Positions 1 to 9,004 of a DNA stretch of 54,440 bases are shown here, one piece after another; the first letter of the stretch is position 1; each line of letters starts with the position of its first letter. Both the position numbers and the translations under genes were made by a program. The notes below the pieces were generated by a model. The model made no database searches, was not told the DNA's origin, and worked only from the letters and a program-made list of their open reading frames with translations. This DNA is from Sphingomonadales bacterium Ga0077559 (GTDB lineage Bacteria; Pseudomonadota; Alphaproteobacteria; Sphingomonadales; Sphingomonadaceae): the NCBI GenBank assembly GCA_001464315.1, contig LNFK01000054.1, forward strand, positions 1 through 54,440, written 5' to 3'.

Positions 1-390
1 CAAATGCCGATACAGGTGCATCTGTGACCTTGAACCAAACCTCTTCCCGCCCAGCGTTCGGCTTAGGCTCTGCAAACGTCGAGAACGGCACAAGGCGGCT
101 GGGACATGAACAAGCAGGTGACAGTGGCCGCCTTTCCCGTCGCCGTTGTCGAGCGTCCATAGCCATGCCGTTTTGCTATCATGCCGGGCGAGCGCTTTGG
201 TCGGCAAATCGAGAAAGCGCGCTGTTGCCTTCACCATGTCACCCAGCGCCACTCCAGCCGCCTGCCAGTGTACTGCAATCATTCTGGTGAACGGTAGGCC
301 GATTGCTCTCGAATGGCGCTCATCAGCCGTTAAATTGGCAATCTGGGCCTCAGTGAGTGCATCGCTTGTGCGGCCTACATGGTTGGGCAT
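1..390 (-). CDS. Partial ORF with His-Cys-His motif, possible HUH-type replication or mobilisation protein
   Basis: An open frame begins at the ATG at 390 on the minus strand and runs off the left edge after 130 codons. It is too short and incomplete for firm identification. About residue 90 it carries GDGKGGHCHLLVHVP; a His-x-His pair in a hydrophobic strand recalls HUH endonucleases (rolling-circle Rep or relaxase). The N-terminal part (IAVHWQAAGV, MVKATARFLDL) looks like genuine protein. After roughly residue 97 the sequence turns Arg/Ser-rich, and another frame of the same strand then reads more protein-like, so a frameshift is possible near base 100. Its position beside a truncated aminotransferase and a chimeric pseudogene suggests a mobile or rearranged stretch. 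The HUH call is inference. Confidence 0.35.
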   Translation of the reverse strand, partial: MPNHVGRTSDALTEAQIANLTADERHSRAIGLPFTRMIAVHWQAAGVALGDMVKATARFLDLPTKALARHDSKTAWLWTLDNGDGKGGHCHLLVHVPAALCRSRRLQSLSRTLGGKRFGSRSQMHLYRHL

Positions 391-569
391 TTCTGCTGCT
401 CTTACGTAAGCGCTAGGTACCTATTGTCGTGACCCCTGTCTAACGGTTGACGCGGCAGCAAATTTTCCGGACACAATATTCTTTTCAATCGAGAATAAGG
501 GTGTTTACGTCGCATAAGCGAGTGAAACTGGTTGGTGGAGCGAAATGATGAAATTGGAAAACGACCCCC

Positions 570-1832
570 TTGCCGCATAAGGCGAGCCCGCGTCAGTTGA
601 AGTCTGCCAAGGACATGCATTATACCGCCGACGACGGACGGCAGATTCTCGACGGTACGGCGGGGCTTTGGGCAGTCAATGCCGGCCATTGCCGCGCGCC
701 GATTGTCGAGGCGATCCAGAAATGCGCGGCTGAGCTGGATTACGCGCCGCCGTTCCAGCTTGGCCACCCGCTCGCATTCGAGCTGGCGTCGCGGATTGCT
801 GCGATCATGCCCGAGGGGTTGGACCGGATTTTCTTTACCAATTCGGGATCGGAATCGGTCGACACTGCACTCAAGATAGCCCTCGCCTATCAGCGGGCGA
901 TTGGACAAGGCACACGCACGCGACTGATTGGGCGCGAACGTGGTTATAATGGTGTTGGTTTTGGTGGAATTTCGGTCGGCGGCATTGTCAACAACCGGCG
1001 GCAATTTGGCACTTTGTTAACGGGCGTCGATCACATGCCGCACACCCATAATCTGGAGCATAATGCCTTTACGATGGGTCGTCCCGAATGGGGTGCGCAT
1101 CTGGCCGATAATCTTGAGGCTATCGTCGCGCTGCATGGTGCAGAAACCATCGCCGCCGTGATTGTCGAACCGATGGCGGGGTCAACGGGTGTTTTGGTGC
1201 CACCGATTGGCTACCTCGAAAAACTACGTGAAATCACGCGCAAGCACGGCATCGTGCTCATTTTCGACGAAGTCATCACTGCCTTCGGTCGTGTCGGCGG
1301 CGCCACGGCATCGGAAACGCTCGGTGTGACCCCAGACATCATCACGACGGCAAAGGGCCTTACCAACGCCGCCGTGCCCATGGGTGCAGTCGCCGTCAGC
1401 CGCCATATCCATGACGGTGTCGTAGAGGGCGGACCCGATGGCATCGAGTTGTTCCACGGCTACACCTATTCCGGCCACCCGTTGGCAGCAGCAGCAGCAC
1501 TTGCGACGCTTGACCTGTACAAGTCGGAGGGAATTTTTGAACATGCCAGCTCACTCCATGGTTATTGGCAGGAAGCGGTGCACAGTCTCAAAGGAAAGCG
1601 CCATGTCATCGACATTCGCAATATGGGCATTGTCGCAGCCATAGAGCTCGCGCCGCATTCAGCCGGTGTGGGTAAGCGGGGGATGCAGTTGTTTCACAAA
1701 TGCTTCGACAATGGCGTGCTGGTCCGCGCGACCGGGGACATTATCGCATTATCGCCACCGCTCATTCTCGAAAAAGCGCATATCGACGAAATTGTCGGAC
1801 GTATTGGCGAGCTGATCGAAACTATCGACTAA
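570..1832 (+). CDS. Omega-amino acid (beta-alanine)--pyruvate aminotransferase, class III PLP-dependent, probably 5'-truncated
   Basis: Class III aminotransferase, expected to move the amino group of beta-alanine or another omega-amino acid to pyruvate. Visible landmarks are DGTAGLWAVNAGH near the N-terminus, the FTNSGSESVDTALK cofactor-phosphate region, FDEVITAFGRVG with the PLP aspartate, and TTAKGLTNAAVPMG with the PLP lysine at about residue 262. The reading frame can only start at a TTG (570): upstream there is an in-frame TGA at 549-551 and no ATG. Family members usually have another 20-25 residues, including a FWMPFT-like active-site stretch, and these are missing. The N-terminus therefore looks lost or frameshifted, in line with the disturbed region to its left. 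The gene may be inactive. Family call is firm; exact substrate is inferred. Confidence 0.8.
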   Translation: MPHKASPRQLKSAKDMHYTADDGRQILDGTAGLWAVNAGHCRAPIVEAIQKCAAELDYAPPFQLGHPLAFELASRIAAIMPEGLDRIFFTNSGSESVDTALKIALAYQRAIGQGTRTRLIGRERGYNGVGFGGISVGGIVNNRRQFGTLLTGVDHMPHTHNLEHNAFTMGRPEWGAHLADNLEAIVALHGAETIAAVIVEPMAGSTGVLVPPIGYLEKLREITRKHGIVLIFDEVITAFGRVGGATASETLGVTPDIITTAKGLTNAAVPMGAVAVSRHIHDGVVEGGPDGIELFHGYTYSGHPLAAAAALATLDLYKSEGIFEHASSLHGYWQEAVHSLKGKRHVIDIRNMGIVAAIELAPHSAGVGKRGMQLFHKCFDNGVLVRATGDIIALSPPLILEKAHIDEIVGRIGELIETID

Positions 1833-2607
1833 AGCGACAGGACAATCTTTCCGACATGCTTCTTCGTCAAAAACGTTTCTTGCGCTTTGACGATGTCGGA
1901 CAAGTCATAAGTCGCTGCGACCACCGGCCAGATTTCGCCGCGTTCAATATATGAGACGAAGTTTGCAAAAACTTCCGGCTCTAAAACCGTGCAGCCAATC
2001 AGCCGCAAATCGTTGAGGTACAGCGCACGTAGATCCAGATCGACGACGGACGCGGAAATGGCACCCGATACGCCGTAACGACCACCCCGTTTGAGGACGT
2101 TCAGGATCTCGCCGAACTGCGCACCGCCGACAATGTCGACCGCGGCGTCAAAATGCTCCTGCCCGAACAGTGATACCAGATTGGCATCGCGCGGCATGAC
2201 CTGAGACGCGCCGAGCGAGCGGACGCTATCGGCCTTCGCATCGCCGGCCATGGCTATCACCTCTGCGCCGCGCCGTTTCGCAAGCTGAACTGCGGCCGAC
2301 CCAACAGCACCTGACGGACCCGTGACGAGTACGCGCTCGCCTGCCGTGCCGGTAATCTGAAGGCCGGGCGAGTCCGTCGATAGACCGCGAATGAAGATAC
2401 AAGAAGCACCCGGACCACACGACGCCGCACGGACATTGGGGAGATATTCGATCAGCTTGTCAAATTTGGTGATGTTGAGGTCGCTGAGAGTATCCCCACC
2501 CATAGCGGTTATGGCGAGCGGAATTCTGTTCGTAGACTCTTAACGACGTGTGGCGGTCAAGACAATGTCAACAATGCCGCGGTCGAAATCTTCTGATAGG
2601 CTTTCAT
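1829..2607 (-). pseudogene. Chimeric pseudogene: TonB-dependent receptor N-terminus joined to MDR dehydrogenase C-terminus
   Basis: The open part (ATG 2503 to 1829, 224 codons) begins with a receptor plug: KFDKLIEYLPNVRAA, then FIRGLSTDSPGLQI. Near residue 55 it changes without a stop into the nucleotide-binding half of a medium-chain dehydrogenase/quinone reductase: GERVLVTGPSGAVGSAAVQL, then KRGGRYGVSGA and a normal C-terminus. Upstream the receptor continues in frame (LTATRR, stop, ESTNRIPLAITAM) with a TAA at 2540-2542 where Lys or Gln is usual. A signal-peptide-like start, MKAYQKISTAALLTLS, lies at 2607 in another frame. So the receptor has a frameshift, a stop and a lost barrel, and the dehydrogenase has lost its catalytic N-terminal domain. 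A deletion with its junction at about 2335-2350 explains both. No function is expected. Confidence 0.75.
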
Positions 2608-2842
2608 TTTTTTCCTTCAACCATCCCTTGTCATTGCAAGGGTCCCAATTCTCCACTGGCCAGACTGAAACTGGAGTCCCCCGCAAGAAACTGACCAAGT
2701 TTTCATCATTCGTAAAATTAATTCCTCAACCAATCACATCATCTATATGTTGCGATTAGAAGACCTAATATATGAGATCGGCAATGGATGGACCGGATTG
2801 GTGACGCTACGCGGTCAGCAGGTTTAGAGGATGGGGACAATT

Positions 2843-3700
2843 ATGCATTCTGGGGCTGACTTTGTTCTGGTGATCGCGTGCGAGGACCGCAAAGGCATCG
2901 TGGCAGCGGTGGCCAATTCAATTGCCAGCCAGGACTGCAACATCGTCGAAAGCTCGCAATATGGCGATGAAAATACCGGCCGTTTCTTCATGCGCGTGGC
3001 GATATTATGTCCGCAAGAGATGACATCACAGAGTTTCACCGAAGCATTCATGCTGGTGGCCACCGCGTTCCAGCTCGACTGGCGTATCCACGATTTGCGC
3101 AAGAAACTGCGCGCGATGATCATGGTTAGCCAAGCGGGGCATTGCCTGAACGACCTATTATATAGGACATCAACAAACCGGCTGCCGATGGAAGTGACCA
3201 GCATTGTGTCGAACCATATCAACTGGCAGCGACGCGCCGAGCATGAAGGGATTTCTTTTCACCATCTTCCCATCACGGCTGAAACAAAATTGGATCAGGA
3301 AGCAAAACTGCTTTCGATGGTCGAAGAACAGCAAGTCGACCTGATCATACTTGCCCGGTACATGCAGGTCTTGTCCGATCAGCTTTGCCGCCAGCTCGAT
3401 GGACGCGTAATCAATATTCACCACAGCTTTCTGCCCGGCTTCAAGGGCGCAAAACCCTATCACCGTGCCTATGAACGCGGGGTAAAAATGGTCGGTGCGA
3501 CCGCGCATTATGTGACGCCCGACCTCGATGAGGGACCGATCATCACGCAGGACGTATCTGTTGTCGATCATGCCGACACGGTTGAAGATTTGATCACACA
3601 GGGCCAAGATACCGAAAGCCGTGTGCTGGCTCGCGCGGTGAAGCTGCATCTGGAACATCGTGTTATGTTGAATGGCAACCGCACAGTTGTTTTCAAATAA
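2843..3700 (+). CDS. purU: Formyltetrahydrofolate deformylase (10-formyl-THF hydrolase)
   Basis: Hydrolyses 10-formyl-THF to THF and formate in the cytoplasm. An N-terminal ACT-type domain (about residues 5-85, ACEDRKGIVAAVANSIASQD) precedes a GART-like formyltransferase fold with the catalytic Asn/His/Asp set visible in INIHHSFLPGFKGAKPYHRA and GATAHYV-DLDEGPII. About 285 residues, normal for PurU. I prefer the ATG at 2843 (MHSGADFVLV) because the upstream ATG at 2831 lies directly on its purine-rich ribosome site. It sits 49 bp before the formate dehydrogenase genes in the same direction, so the formate it releases could be oxidised by the next enzyme. The enzyme call is firm; coupling to formate oxidation is inferred from position. 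Confidence 0.93.
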   Translation: MHSGADFVLVIACEDRKGIVAAVANSIASQDCNIVESSQYGDENTGRFFMRVAILCPQEMTSQSFTEAFMLVATAFQLDWRIHDLRKKLRAMIMVSQAGHCLNDLLYRTSTNRLPMEVTSIVSNHINWQRRAEHEGISFHHLPITAETKLDQEAKLLSMVEEQQVDLIILARYMQVLSDQLCRQLDGRVINIHHSFLPGFKGAKPYHRAYERGVKMVGATAHYVTPDLDEGPIITQDVSVVDHADTVEDLITQGQDTESRVLARAVKLHLEHRVMLNGNRTVVFK

Positions 3701-3749
3701 TGCATGCGGGCGATGACCCGACAGGATGGAAACGGCATCGGGAGTTAAA

Positions 3750-4160
3750 ATGACGTCGATTGATGACATCTTGATTGAACATCATGACCAGGAGGGGCCC
3801 CTCCTGCCGATCTTGCATGACGTTCAAAAAGCGTTCGGCCATGTGAGCGAAGATGCGATGCGTCAAATTGCGGAAACGCTCAACCTGACCCGCGCCGAGG
3901 TCTACGGCGTTGTCAGCTTCTACCATGATCTCCGCATGGAGGTGGAAACGCGACCCGTGCTGAAACTTTGCCGTTCCGAAGCATGCAAGGCGCGCGGGGT
4001 CGAAGCGCTGGTCCCGCTTGCCGAGAGCCAATCGCGAGTTAAGGTCGAGACGGTCTATTGCCTTGGGCTTTGTTCGGTCGGCCCGGCGGCAATGGTTGGT
4101 GATCAGGTTCATGCACGCTTGAACCAGGATAGGTTTTCAGCGTTGATGGCAGCTATATGA
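3750..4160 (+). CDS. fdsG: NAD-dependent formate dehydrogenase gamma subunit (24 kDa NuoE-like, 2Fe-2S)
   Basis: Small electron-transfer subunit of a soluble FdsGBA-type formate dehydrogenase, homologous to NuoE. It should carry one [2Fe-2S] cluster on four cysteines: LCRSEACKA (about residues 75-80) and VYCLGLCSVGPA (about 110-115). The thioredoxin-like fold is preceded by the usual helical part (PILHDVQKAFGHVSEDAM). The start at ATG 3750 has GGGAG about six bases upstream; an upstream in-frame ATG at 3726 lacks a good site. It overlaps the next gene by ATGA (4157-4160), indicating translational coupling. 136 residues, slightly short for the family but complete in its motifs. Confidence 0.92.
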   Translation: MTSIDDILIEHHDQEGPLLPILHDVQKAFGHVSEDAMRQIAETLNLTRAEVYGVVSFYHDLRMEVETRPVLKLCRSEACKARGVEALVPLAESQSRVKVETVYCLGLCSVGPAAMVGDQVHARLNQDRFSALMAAI

Positions 4161-5599
4161 AAGTGCGGATATCCGACGACGCTTTGGCATTGGCGTGCGG
4201 TGCGGATATCGTAGCAGCAGGATTTAAAAAAGCAGGAGTCGTAGTGGAGCGTGTCTCGAGTTGGGGGATGCACTGGCTAGAGCCATTGGTCGAATTTGAC
4301 GGCGTCGGCTACGGACCGGTGTGTGTCGATGACGTTGCCATGATCATAGACGGGCGCGCGCAATCAATTGGTCGGATTGAGGACCATCCTTTCATTGCCA
4401 GACAAAGCCGCCTGACCTTTGCCCGCGCTGGCAAAACGCGACCCACCTCGTTGGACGACTATTACGCAACAGAGGGCTGGATTGGCCTTGCCAAAGCGCG
4501 CGAAATTGGAGCAGCGGCGACAATTGATGTGGTTCTGGAATCAGGCTTGCGCGGCCGCGGCGGCGCGGGTTTTCCAGCTGGTATAAAGTGGAAGACCGTC
4601 GCGAGCGCGGTGGCCGAACAGAAATATATCGTCTGCAACGCCGATGAAGGCGACAGCGGAACCTTTGCCGATCGGATGGTGATGGAGGGCGACCCCTTCA
4701 TGCTGATCGAGGGCATGGCAATTGCCGGTTTCGCAGTCGGCGCCAGCATGGGTTATGTATATATCCGCAGCGAATATCCGCACGCTATTGCCAAGATGGA
4801 AGCGGCTATCAGGCTGTCTGCGCATTTGATCGCACCATTTGTTATCGAAGTCCGAGTGGGCGCTGGCGCTTATGTTTGCGGCGAGGAAACCTCGCTCTTG
4901 AACAGCATTGAGGGCAAGCGGGGCGAGGTTCGCGCCAAGCCCCCCCTGCCCGCACTTGAAGGCCTGTTCGGCAAGCCGACTGTGGTCAACAATGTGCTGA
5001 CGCTGGCTACCGTGCCCTGGATATTGGCGCATGGCGGTGACACGTATGCGGCATTTGGTGCAGGCCGATCAAAGGGTACGATGCCAATCCAGCTGGCTGG
5101 AAACGTCAAATATGGTGGCCTGTTCGAAGTCGCATTCGGAATCACGCTAGGCGAGCTGGTCAATGAAATCGGTGGCAGTACCGCGAGCGGCCGCCCGGTG
5201 CGCTGCGTTCAGGTCGGCGGGCCGTTGGGCGCCTATATCCCGCCTTCGCAGTTCGATCTGCCCTTCGATTATGAGGCTTTTGCGGCTGCCGACGCGCTGA
5301 TTGGCCATGCAGGCATAACCGTTTTCGATGATACCGTAGAAATGGCGCAAATGGCGCGCTTCGCGATGGAGTTCTGCGCTTTCGAAAGCTGCGGCAAATG
5401 TACGCCGTGCCGACTGGGCAGCACGCGCGGCGTCGAAACGATCGACCAGATTATCGCGGGCAAGAATGTCGACGCCAATCTGGCGCTGATTACCGACCTT
5501 GCCGAAACGATGAAATACGGTTCGCTTTGCGCCTTGGGCGGGTTCACGCCTTATCCTGTCATGAGTGCCATCAAGCATTTTCCGGAGGATTTTCGTTGA
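4157..5599 (+). CDS. fdsB: NAD-dependent formate dehydrogenase beta subunit (NuoF-like, FMN and NADH binding)
   Basis: Diaphorase subunit that passes electrons from the formate dehydrogenase core to NAD+. The first ~110 residues form an extra thioredoxin-like domain, followed by the NuoF core: GLRGRGGAGFPAGIKW (NADH loop), CNADEGDSGTFADRM (FMN), GAYVCGEETSLLNSIEGKRG, and the [4Fe-4S] ligands ESCGKCTPCRLGS near residue 420. 480 residues, close to usual for FdsB. In this copy the N-terminal domain shows no obvious cysteine set for an additional cluster. It overlaps fdsG (ATGA) and mobA (stop TGA 5597-5599 within the mobA start), so the block is translated as a coupled operon. Confidence 0.93.
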   Translation: MKVRISDDALALACGADIVAAGFKKAGVVVERVSSWGMHWLEPLVEFDGVGYGPVCVDDVAMIIDGRAQSIGRIEDHPFIARQSRLTFARAGKTRPTSLDDYYATEGWIGLAKAREIGAAATIDVVLESGLRGRGGAGFPAGIKWKTVASAVAEQKYIVCNADEGDSGTFADRMVMEGDPFMLIEGMAIAGFAVGASMGYVYIRSEYPHAIAKMEAAIRLSAHLIAPFVIEVRVGAGAYVCGEETSLLNSIEGKRGEVRAKPPLPALEGLFGKPTVVNNVLTLATVPWILAHGGDTYAAFGAGRSKGTMPIQLAGNVKYGGLFEVAFGITLGELVNEIGGSTASGRPVRCVQVGGPLGAYIPPSQFDLPFDYEAFAAADALIGHAGITVFDDTVEMAQMARFAMEFCAFESCGKCTPCRLGSTRGVETIDQIIAGKNVDANLALITDLAETMKYGSLCALGGFTPYPVMSAIKHFPEDFR

Positions 5600-6141
5600 A
5601 AAGGCTTGGAGCGATCATTGCAGGCGGCAAGGCAACGCGCTTTGGCAGCGACAAGGCCGCAGCCAACTTGAACGGACGACCTCTGATTGAACATGTCATG
5701 GAAGGGTTGCGCAAACAGGTAGATCGACTGATCGTGGTAGGACGCGATTGGCCCGGTGTGGAGTCGGTCAGCGACCTGCCCTCCGCTGGTTTAGGGCCAC
5801 TTGGCGGCTTAAATGCAGCACTTCAATTTGCGCAGCTAAACGGCTTTGACGAAGTGGTGACAGCCGGTTGCGATGTCCTGCCGGTCCCCGAATTCCGGAG
5901 TGAGCGGCTTGATGGATATGCCATCTATGTCGACGGGCATTATCTGTTCGGTGTGTGGCCCGTTGAACTTGCGCCACTCCTACAAAGGCGCCTGTCAGGC
6001 CAAAATAATCTATCGATGCGGAACTGGATCGCAGCGATTGACGCACATCCGATCAATTGCCCGGTTGTTTTTCAAAATTTGAATACGCCCTCGGATGTGG
6101 CGCATTTTGCTGCTCAAAATTCGACTTTTGGTTTAAGGTGA
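5596..6141 (+). CDS. mobA: Molybdenum cofactor guanylyltransferase inside the formate dehydrogenase operon
   Basis: Attaches GMP to molybdopterin to make the guanine dinucleotide form that formate dehydrogenases need. The N-terminal loop GAIIAGGKATRFGSDKA is the nucleotide-binding signature, followed by VVGRDWPGV, GPLGGLNAAL and TAGCDVLPVP. I place the start at TTG 5596, overlapping the fdsB stop, because a strong CCGGAGGA sits six bases upstream; a longer frame back to 5398 lies wholly inside fdsB and is not credible. 181 residues, normal to short for MobA. In known fds loci accessory genes often lie at the operon ends; here mobA sits between the beta and alpha subunit genes, so cofactor supply is coupled to apoenzyme synthesis. 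Confidence 0.88.
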   Translation: MKRLGAIIAGGKATRFGSDKAAANLNGRPLIEHVMEGLRKQVDRLIVVGRDWPGVESVSDLPSAGLGPLGGLNAALQFAQLNGFDEVVTAGCDVLPVPEFRSERLDGYAIYVDGHYLFGVWPVELAPLLQRRLSGQNNLSMRNWIAAIDAHPINCPVVFQNLNTPSDVAHFAAQNSTFGLR

Positions 6142-6145
6142 AAGC

Positions 6146-9004
6146 ATGACGTATCAGCCGCAAAAGGATTTCGGGACGCCGGAAAGCCGGTCGGAGGAAG
6201 CGGTCACGCTGACCATTGACGGCCGCACAGTCACTGTGCCCGCAGGATCAAGCGTCGTGCGTGCTGCTGCAGAACAGGGAACTTCGATCCCCAAATTATG
6301 CGCCACCGACAACGTCAAAAGCTTTGGCTCATGCCGATTGTGCCTCGTGGAAATCGATGGTCGCAGGGGCACTCCCGCAAGCTGCACCACTCCCGTTGAA
6401 CCCGGCATGGTCGTGCGTACCCAGACCCCGCATCTGGCGAAATTGCGCAAAGGCGTGATGGAGCTCTACATCTCCGACCATCCGCTTGATTGCCTGACTT
6501 GCGCCGCCAATGGCGATTGCGAATTGCAGGATCAGGCAGGCGCCGTTGGTTTGCGCGATGTCCGGTATGATGTGCAGGCGACGCATCTGGGGCAGGACAA
6601 GGATCACTCCAACCCCTATTTCGATTTCGATCCAAGCAAGTGCATTGCTTGCTCGCGCTGCATCCGCGCCTGCGACGAAGTACAGGGCACCTTCGCGCTG
6701 ACAATGGAAGGCAGAGGCTGGGACTCCAAAATATCCGCTGGGCTCGCCAGCGATAATTTCCTCGGCTCGGAGTGTGTGTCATGCGGCGCCTGTGTGCAGG
6801 CCTGCCCGACGGCAACGCTTGTTGAGAAAAAGGTCGTTGAAGTGGGTACACCCGAGCGTAGTGTCGTTACCACCTGCGCTTATTGCGGTGTCGGCTGCAC
6901 CTTCCGCGCCGAGATGCGCGGCGAGCAATTGGTGCGGATGGTTCCCTATAAGGACGGCAAGGCCAATCGCGGGCATAGCTGCGTCAAGGGCCGCTTTGCT
7001 TGGGGCTATGCGCAGCATCAGGAGCGCATTCTCAATCCCATGATACGCAAATCTATCAGTGACCCGTGGCGTGAAGTCGAATGGGACGAAGCCTTTGCCT
7101 ATACGGCATCCGAACTGAAACGGATTAGCGAGAAATATGGCAGCCATGCGCTTGGGGGCATAACCTCAAGCCGCTGCACCAACGAGGAAACCTTCCTCGT
7201 TCAGAAACTGGTGCGTGCTGGCTTTGGGAATAACAATGTCGATACCTGCGCGCGGGTGTGTCATTCGCCGACCGGATATGGTTTGAAAACCACCTTTGGC
7301 ACGAGCGCGGGAACGCAGGATTTCGACAGCGTCGAGGACAGTGATGTCATCCTGATTATCGGAGCGAACCCGACCGACGCACACCCGGTATTTGCCAGCC
7401 GGATGAAACGGCGCTTGCGTGGTCAGGACAGACGTCCGGGGGCAAAGCTAATCGTCATTGACCCACGCCGCACCGATATCGTTCGTTCGCCGCATATTGA
7501 GGCGCAGCATCATCTTCCGCTTCGCCCAGGAACCAATGTCGCCGTGTTGACTGCGATGGCGCATGTGATCGTGACCGAGGGCTTGGCTGACGAGAAATTT
7601 ATCAACGAACGCTGCGATTGGGATGAATATAGCCACTGGGCCGAATTTGTCTCGCAAGCCCGAAACAGTCCCGAAAATTTGCAGCCGGTAACGCTTGTCG
7701 ATCCGGAGGAATTACGCGCAGCAGCCCGGCTCTACGCAACCGGCGGCAATGGAGCGATTTATTACGGCCTCGGCGTCACCGAGCATTCTCAAGGCAGTTC
7801 AACCGTCATGGCGATCGCCAATCTGGCAATGGCGACTGGCAATATCGGGCGGCGCGGTGTTGGCGTGAATCCGTTGCGTGGCCAGAACAACGTCCAGGGC
7901 GCGTGCGATATGGGCAGCTTTCCGCATGAGCTCTCCGGTTACCGGCACGTCTCGGATGACGACGCGCGGCGATTGTTCGAGGACGATTGGGGCGTATCTC
8001 TCGATCCCGAACCGGGCTTGCGCATTCCCAATATGCTCGATGCCGCGGTCGATGGTGTGTTCAAGGCGCTATACTGCCAAGGCGAAGACATACTTCAGTC
8101 CGACCCCAACACGGCGCATGTCTCTGCAGGGCTCGCTGCAATGGAATGTGTCATCGTCCATGATCTTTTCCTCAACGAAACCGCAAACTACGCGCATATC
8201 TTCTTGCCCGGATCGACCTTTCTGGAGAAAAACGGCACATTCACCAATGCCGAGCGTCGCATTCAGCCGGTGCGCAAGGTGATGACGCCGATGAACGGAC
8301 TTGAAGATTGGGAAGTAACGCAAGCGTTAGCCCAAGCGATGGGGCTAGACTGGAATTATAGCCACCCGTCCGAAATTATGGATGAAATCGCGCGGCTGAC
8401 ACCAACCTTTGCTGGCGTGTCCTTTGACCGGTTGGACGAAGCAGGGTCGCTGCAGTGGCCAGTAAATGCGGAAGCACCCAATGGATCACCGATCATGCAT
8501 GTCGACGGCTTCGTCCGGGGCAAGGGCAAGTTCGTTGTGACGGACTACGTACCCACTGACGAAAAGACAGGTCCGCGCTTCCCATTGTTGCTGACGACCG
8601 GCCGAATATTGTCGCACTATAATGTCGGCGCACAAACACGGCGGACCGAAAATGTCGTTTGGCATCCTGAAGACCTGCTTGAAATCCATCCGATCGATGC
8701 CGAGGATCGCGGCATAAAATCAGGCGACTGGGTGAATTTGGCTAGCCGTGCGGGCGAGACAACTTTGCGCGCGACCGTAACCGACCGCGTAGCGCCCGGG
8801 ATCGTCTACACGACCTTCCACCATGCGGTAACGCAAGCCAATGTGGTCACGACTGACTATAGCGACTGGGCGACGAACTGCCCCGAATATAAAGTCACTG
8901 CTGTTCAGATTAGTGCGTCCAATGGTCCAACCGATTGGCAGGAAGAATATGAAGCGCTATCGACACGCGCGCGCCGAATATCGACGGACATTCCCGCCGG
9001 ATGA
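6146..9004 (+). CDS. fdsA: NAD-dependent formate dehydrogenase alpha subunit (bis-MGD Mo/W catalytic subunit)
   Basis: Catalytic subunit that oxidises formate to CO2. The NuoG-like N-terminus holds a [2Fe-2S] site (FGSCRLCLVEIDG), a His/Cys [4Fe-4S] site (HPLDCLTCAANGDCELQ) and two ferredoxin clusters (CIACSRCIRACDE, CVSCGACVQACPT). The molybdopterin part starts with the proximal [4Fe-4S] motif CAYCGVGCTF. The expected metal ligand is a cysteine in DTCARVCHSPTGYGL, so this is not a selenocysteine enzyme. The C-terminal MGD-binding domain is present (LLTTGRILSHYNVGAQTRR). 952 residues, typical for FdsA. It starts 4 bp after mobA and overlaps fdsD by ATGA. Mo versus W cannot be told from sequence. 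Confidence 0.95.
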   Translation: MTYQPQKDFGTPESRSEEAVTLTIDGRTVTVPAGSSVVRAAAEQGTSIPKLCATDNVKSFGSCRLCLVEIDGRRGTPASCTTPVEPGMVVRTQTPHLAKLRKGVMELYISDHPLDCLTCAANGDCELQDQAGAVGLRDVRYDVQATHLGQDKDHSNPYFDFDPSKCIACSRCIRACDEVQGTFALTMEGRGWDSKISAGLASDNFLGSECVSCGACVQACPTATLVEKKVVEVGTPERSVVTTCAYCGVGCTFRAEMRGEQLVRMVPYKDGKANRGHSCVKGRFAWGYAQHQERILNPMIRKSISDPWREVEWDEAFAYTASELKRISEKYGSHALGGITSSRCTNEETFLVQKLVRAGFGNNNVDTCARVCHSPTGYGLKTTFGTSAGTQDFDSVEDSDVILIIGANPTDAHPVFASRMKRRLRGQDRRPGAKLIVIDPRRTDIVRSPHIEAQHHLPLRPGTNVAVLTAMAHVIVTEGLADEKFINERCDWDEYSHWAEFVSQARNSPENLQPVTLVDPEELRAAARLYATGGNGAIYYGLGVTEHSQGSSTVMAIANLAMATGNIGRRGVGVNPLRGQNNVQGACDMGSFPHELSGYRHVSDDDARRLFEDDWGVSLDPEPGLRIPNMLDAAVDGVFKALYCQGEDILQSDPNTAHVSAGLAAMECVIVHDLFLNETANYAHIFLPGSTFLEKNGTFTNAERRIQPVRKVMTPMNGLEDWEVTQALAQAMGLDWNYSHPSEIMDEIARLTPTFAGVSFDRLDEAGSLQWPVNAEAPNGSPIMHVDGFVRGKGKFVVTDYVPTDEKTGPRFPLLLTTGRILSHYNVGAQTRRTENVVWHPEDLLEIHPIDAEDRGIKSGDWVNLASRAGETTLRATVTDRVAPGIVYTTFHHAVTQANVVTTDYSDWATNCPEYKVTAVQISASNGPTDWQEEYEALSTRARRISTDIPAG

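Noticed and set aside
402-1004. 200-codon minus-strand ORF
   Set aside because: Antisense to the aminotransferase gene; Arg/Ser-rich composition and no family-like motifs.
5398-5595. N-terminal extension of mobA
   Set aside because: Lies inside fdsB in another frame; the TTG at 5596 has a strong ribosome site and begins the MobA signature.
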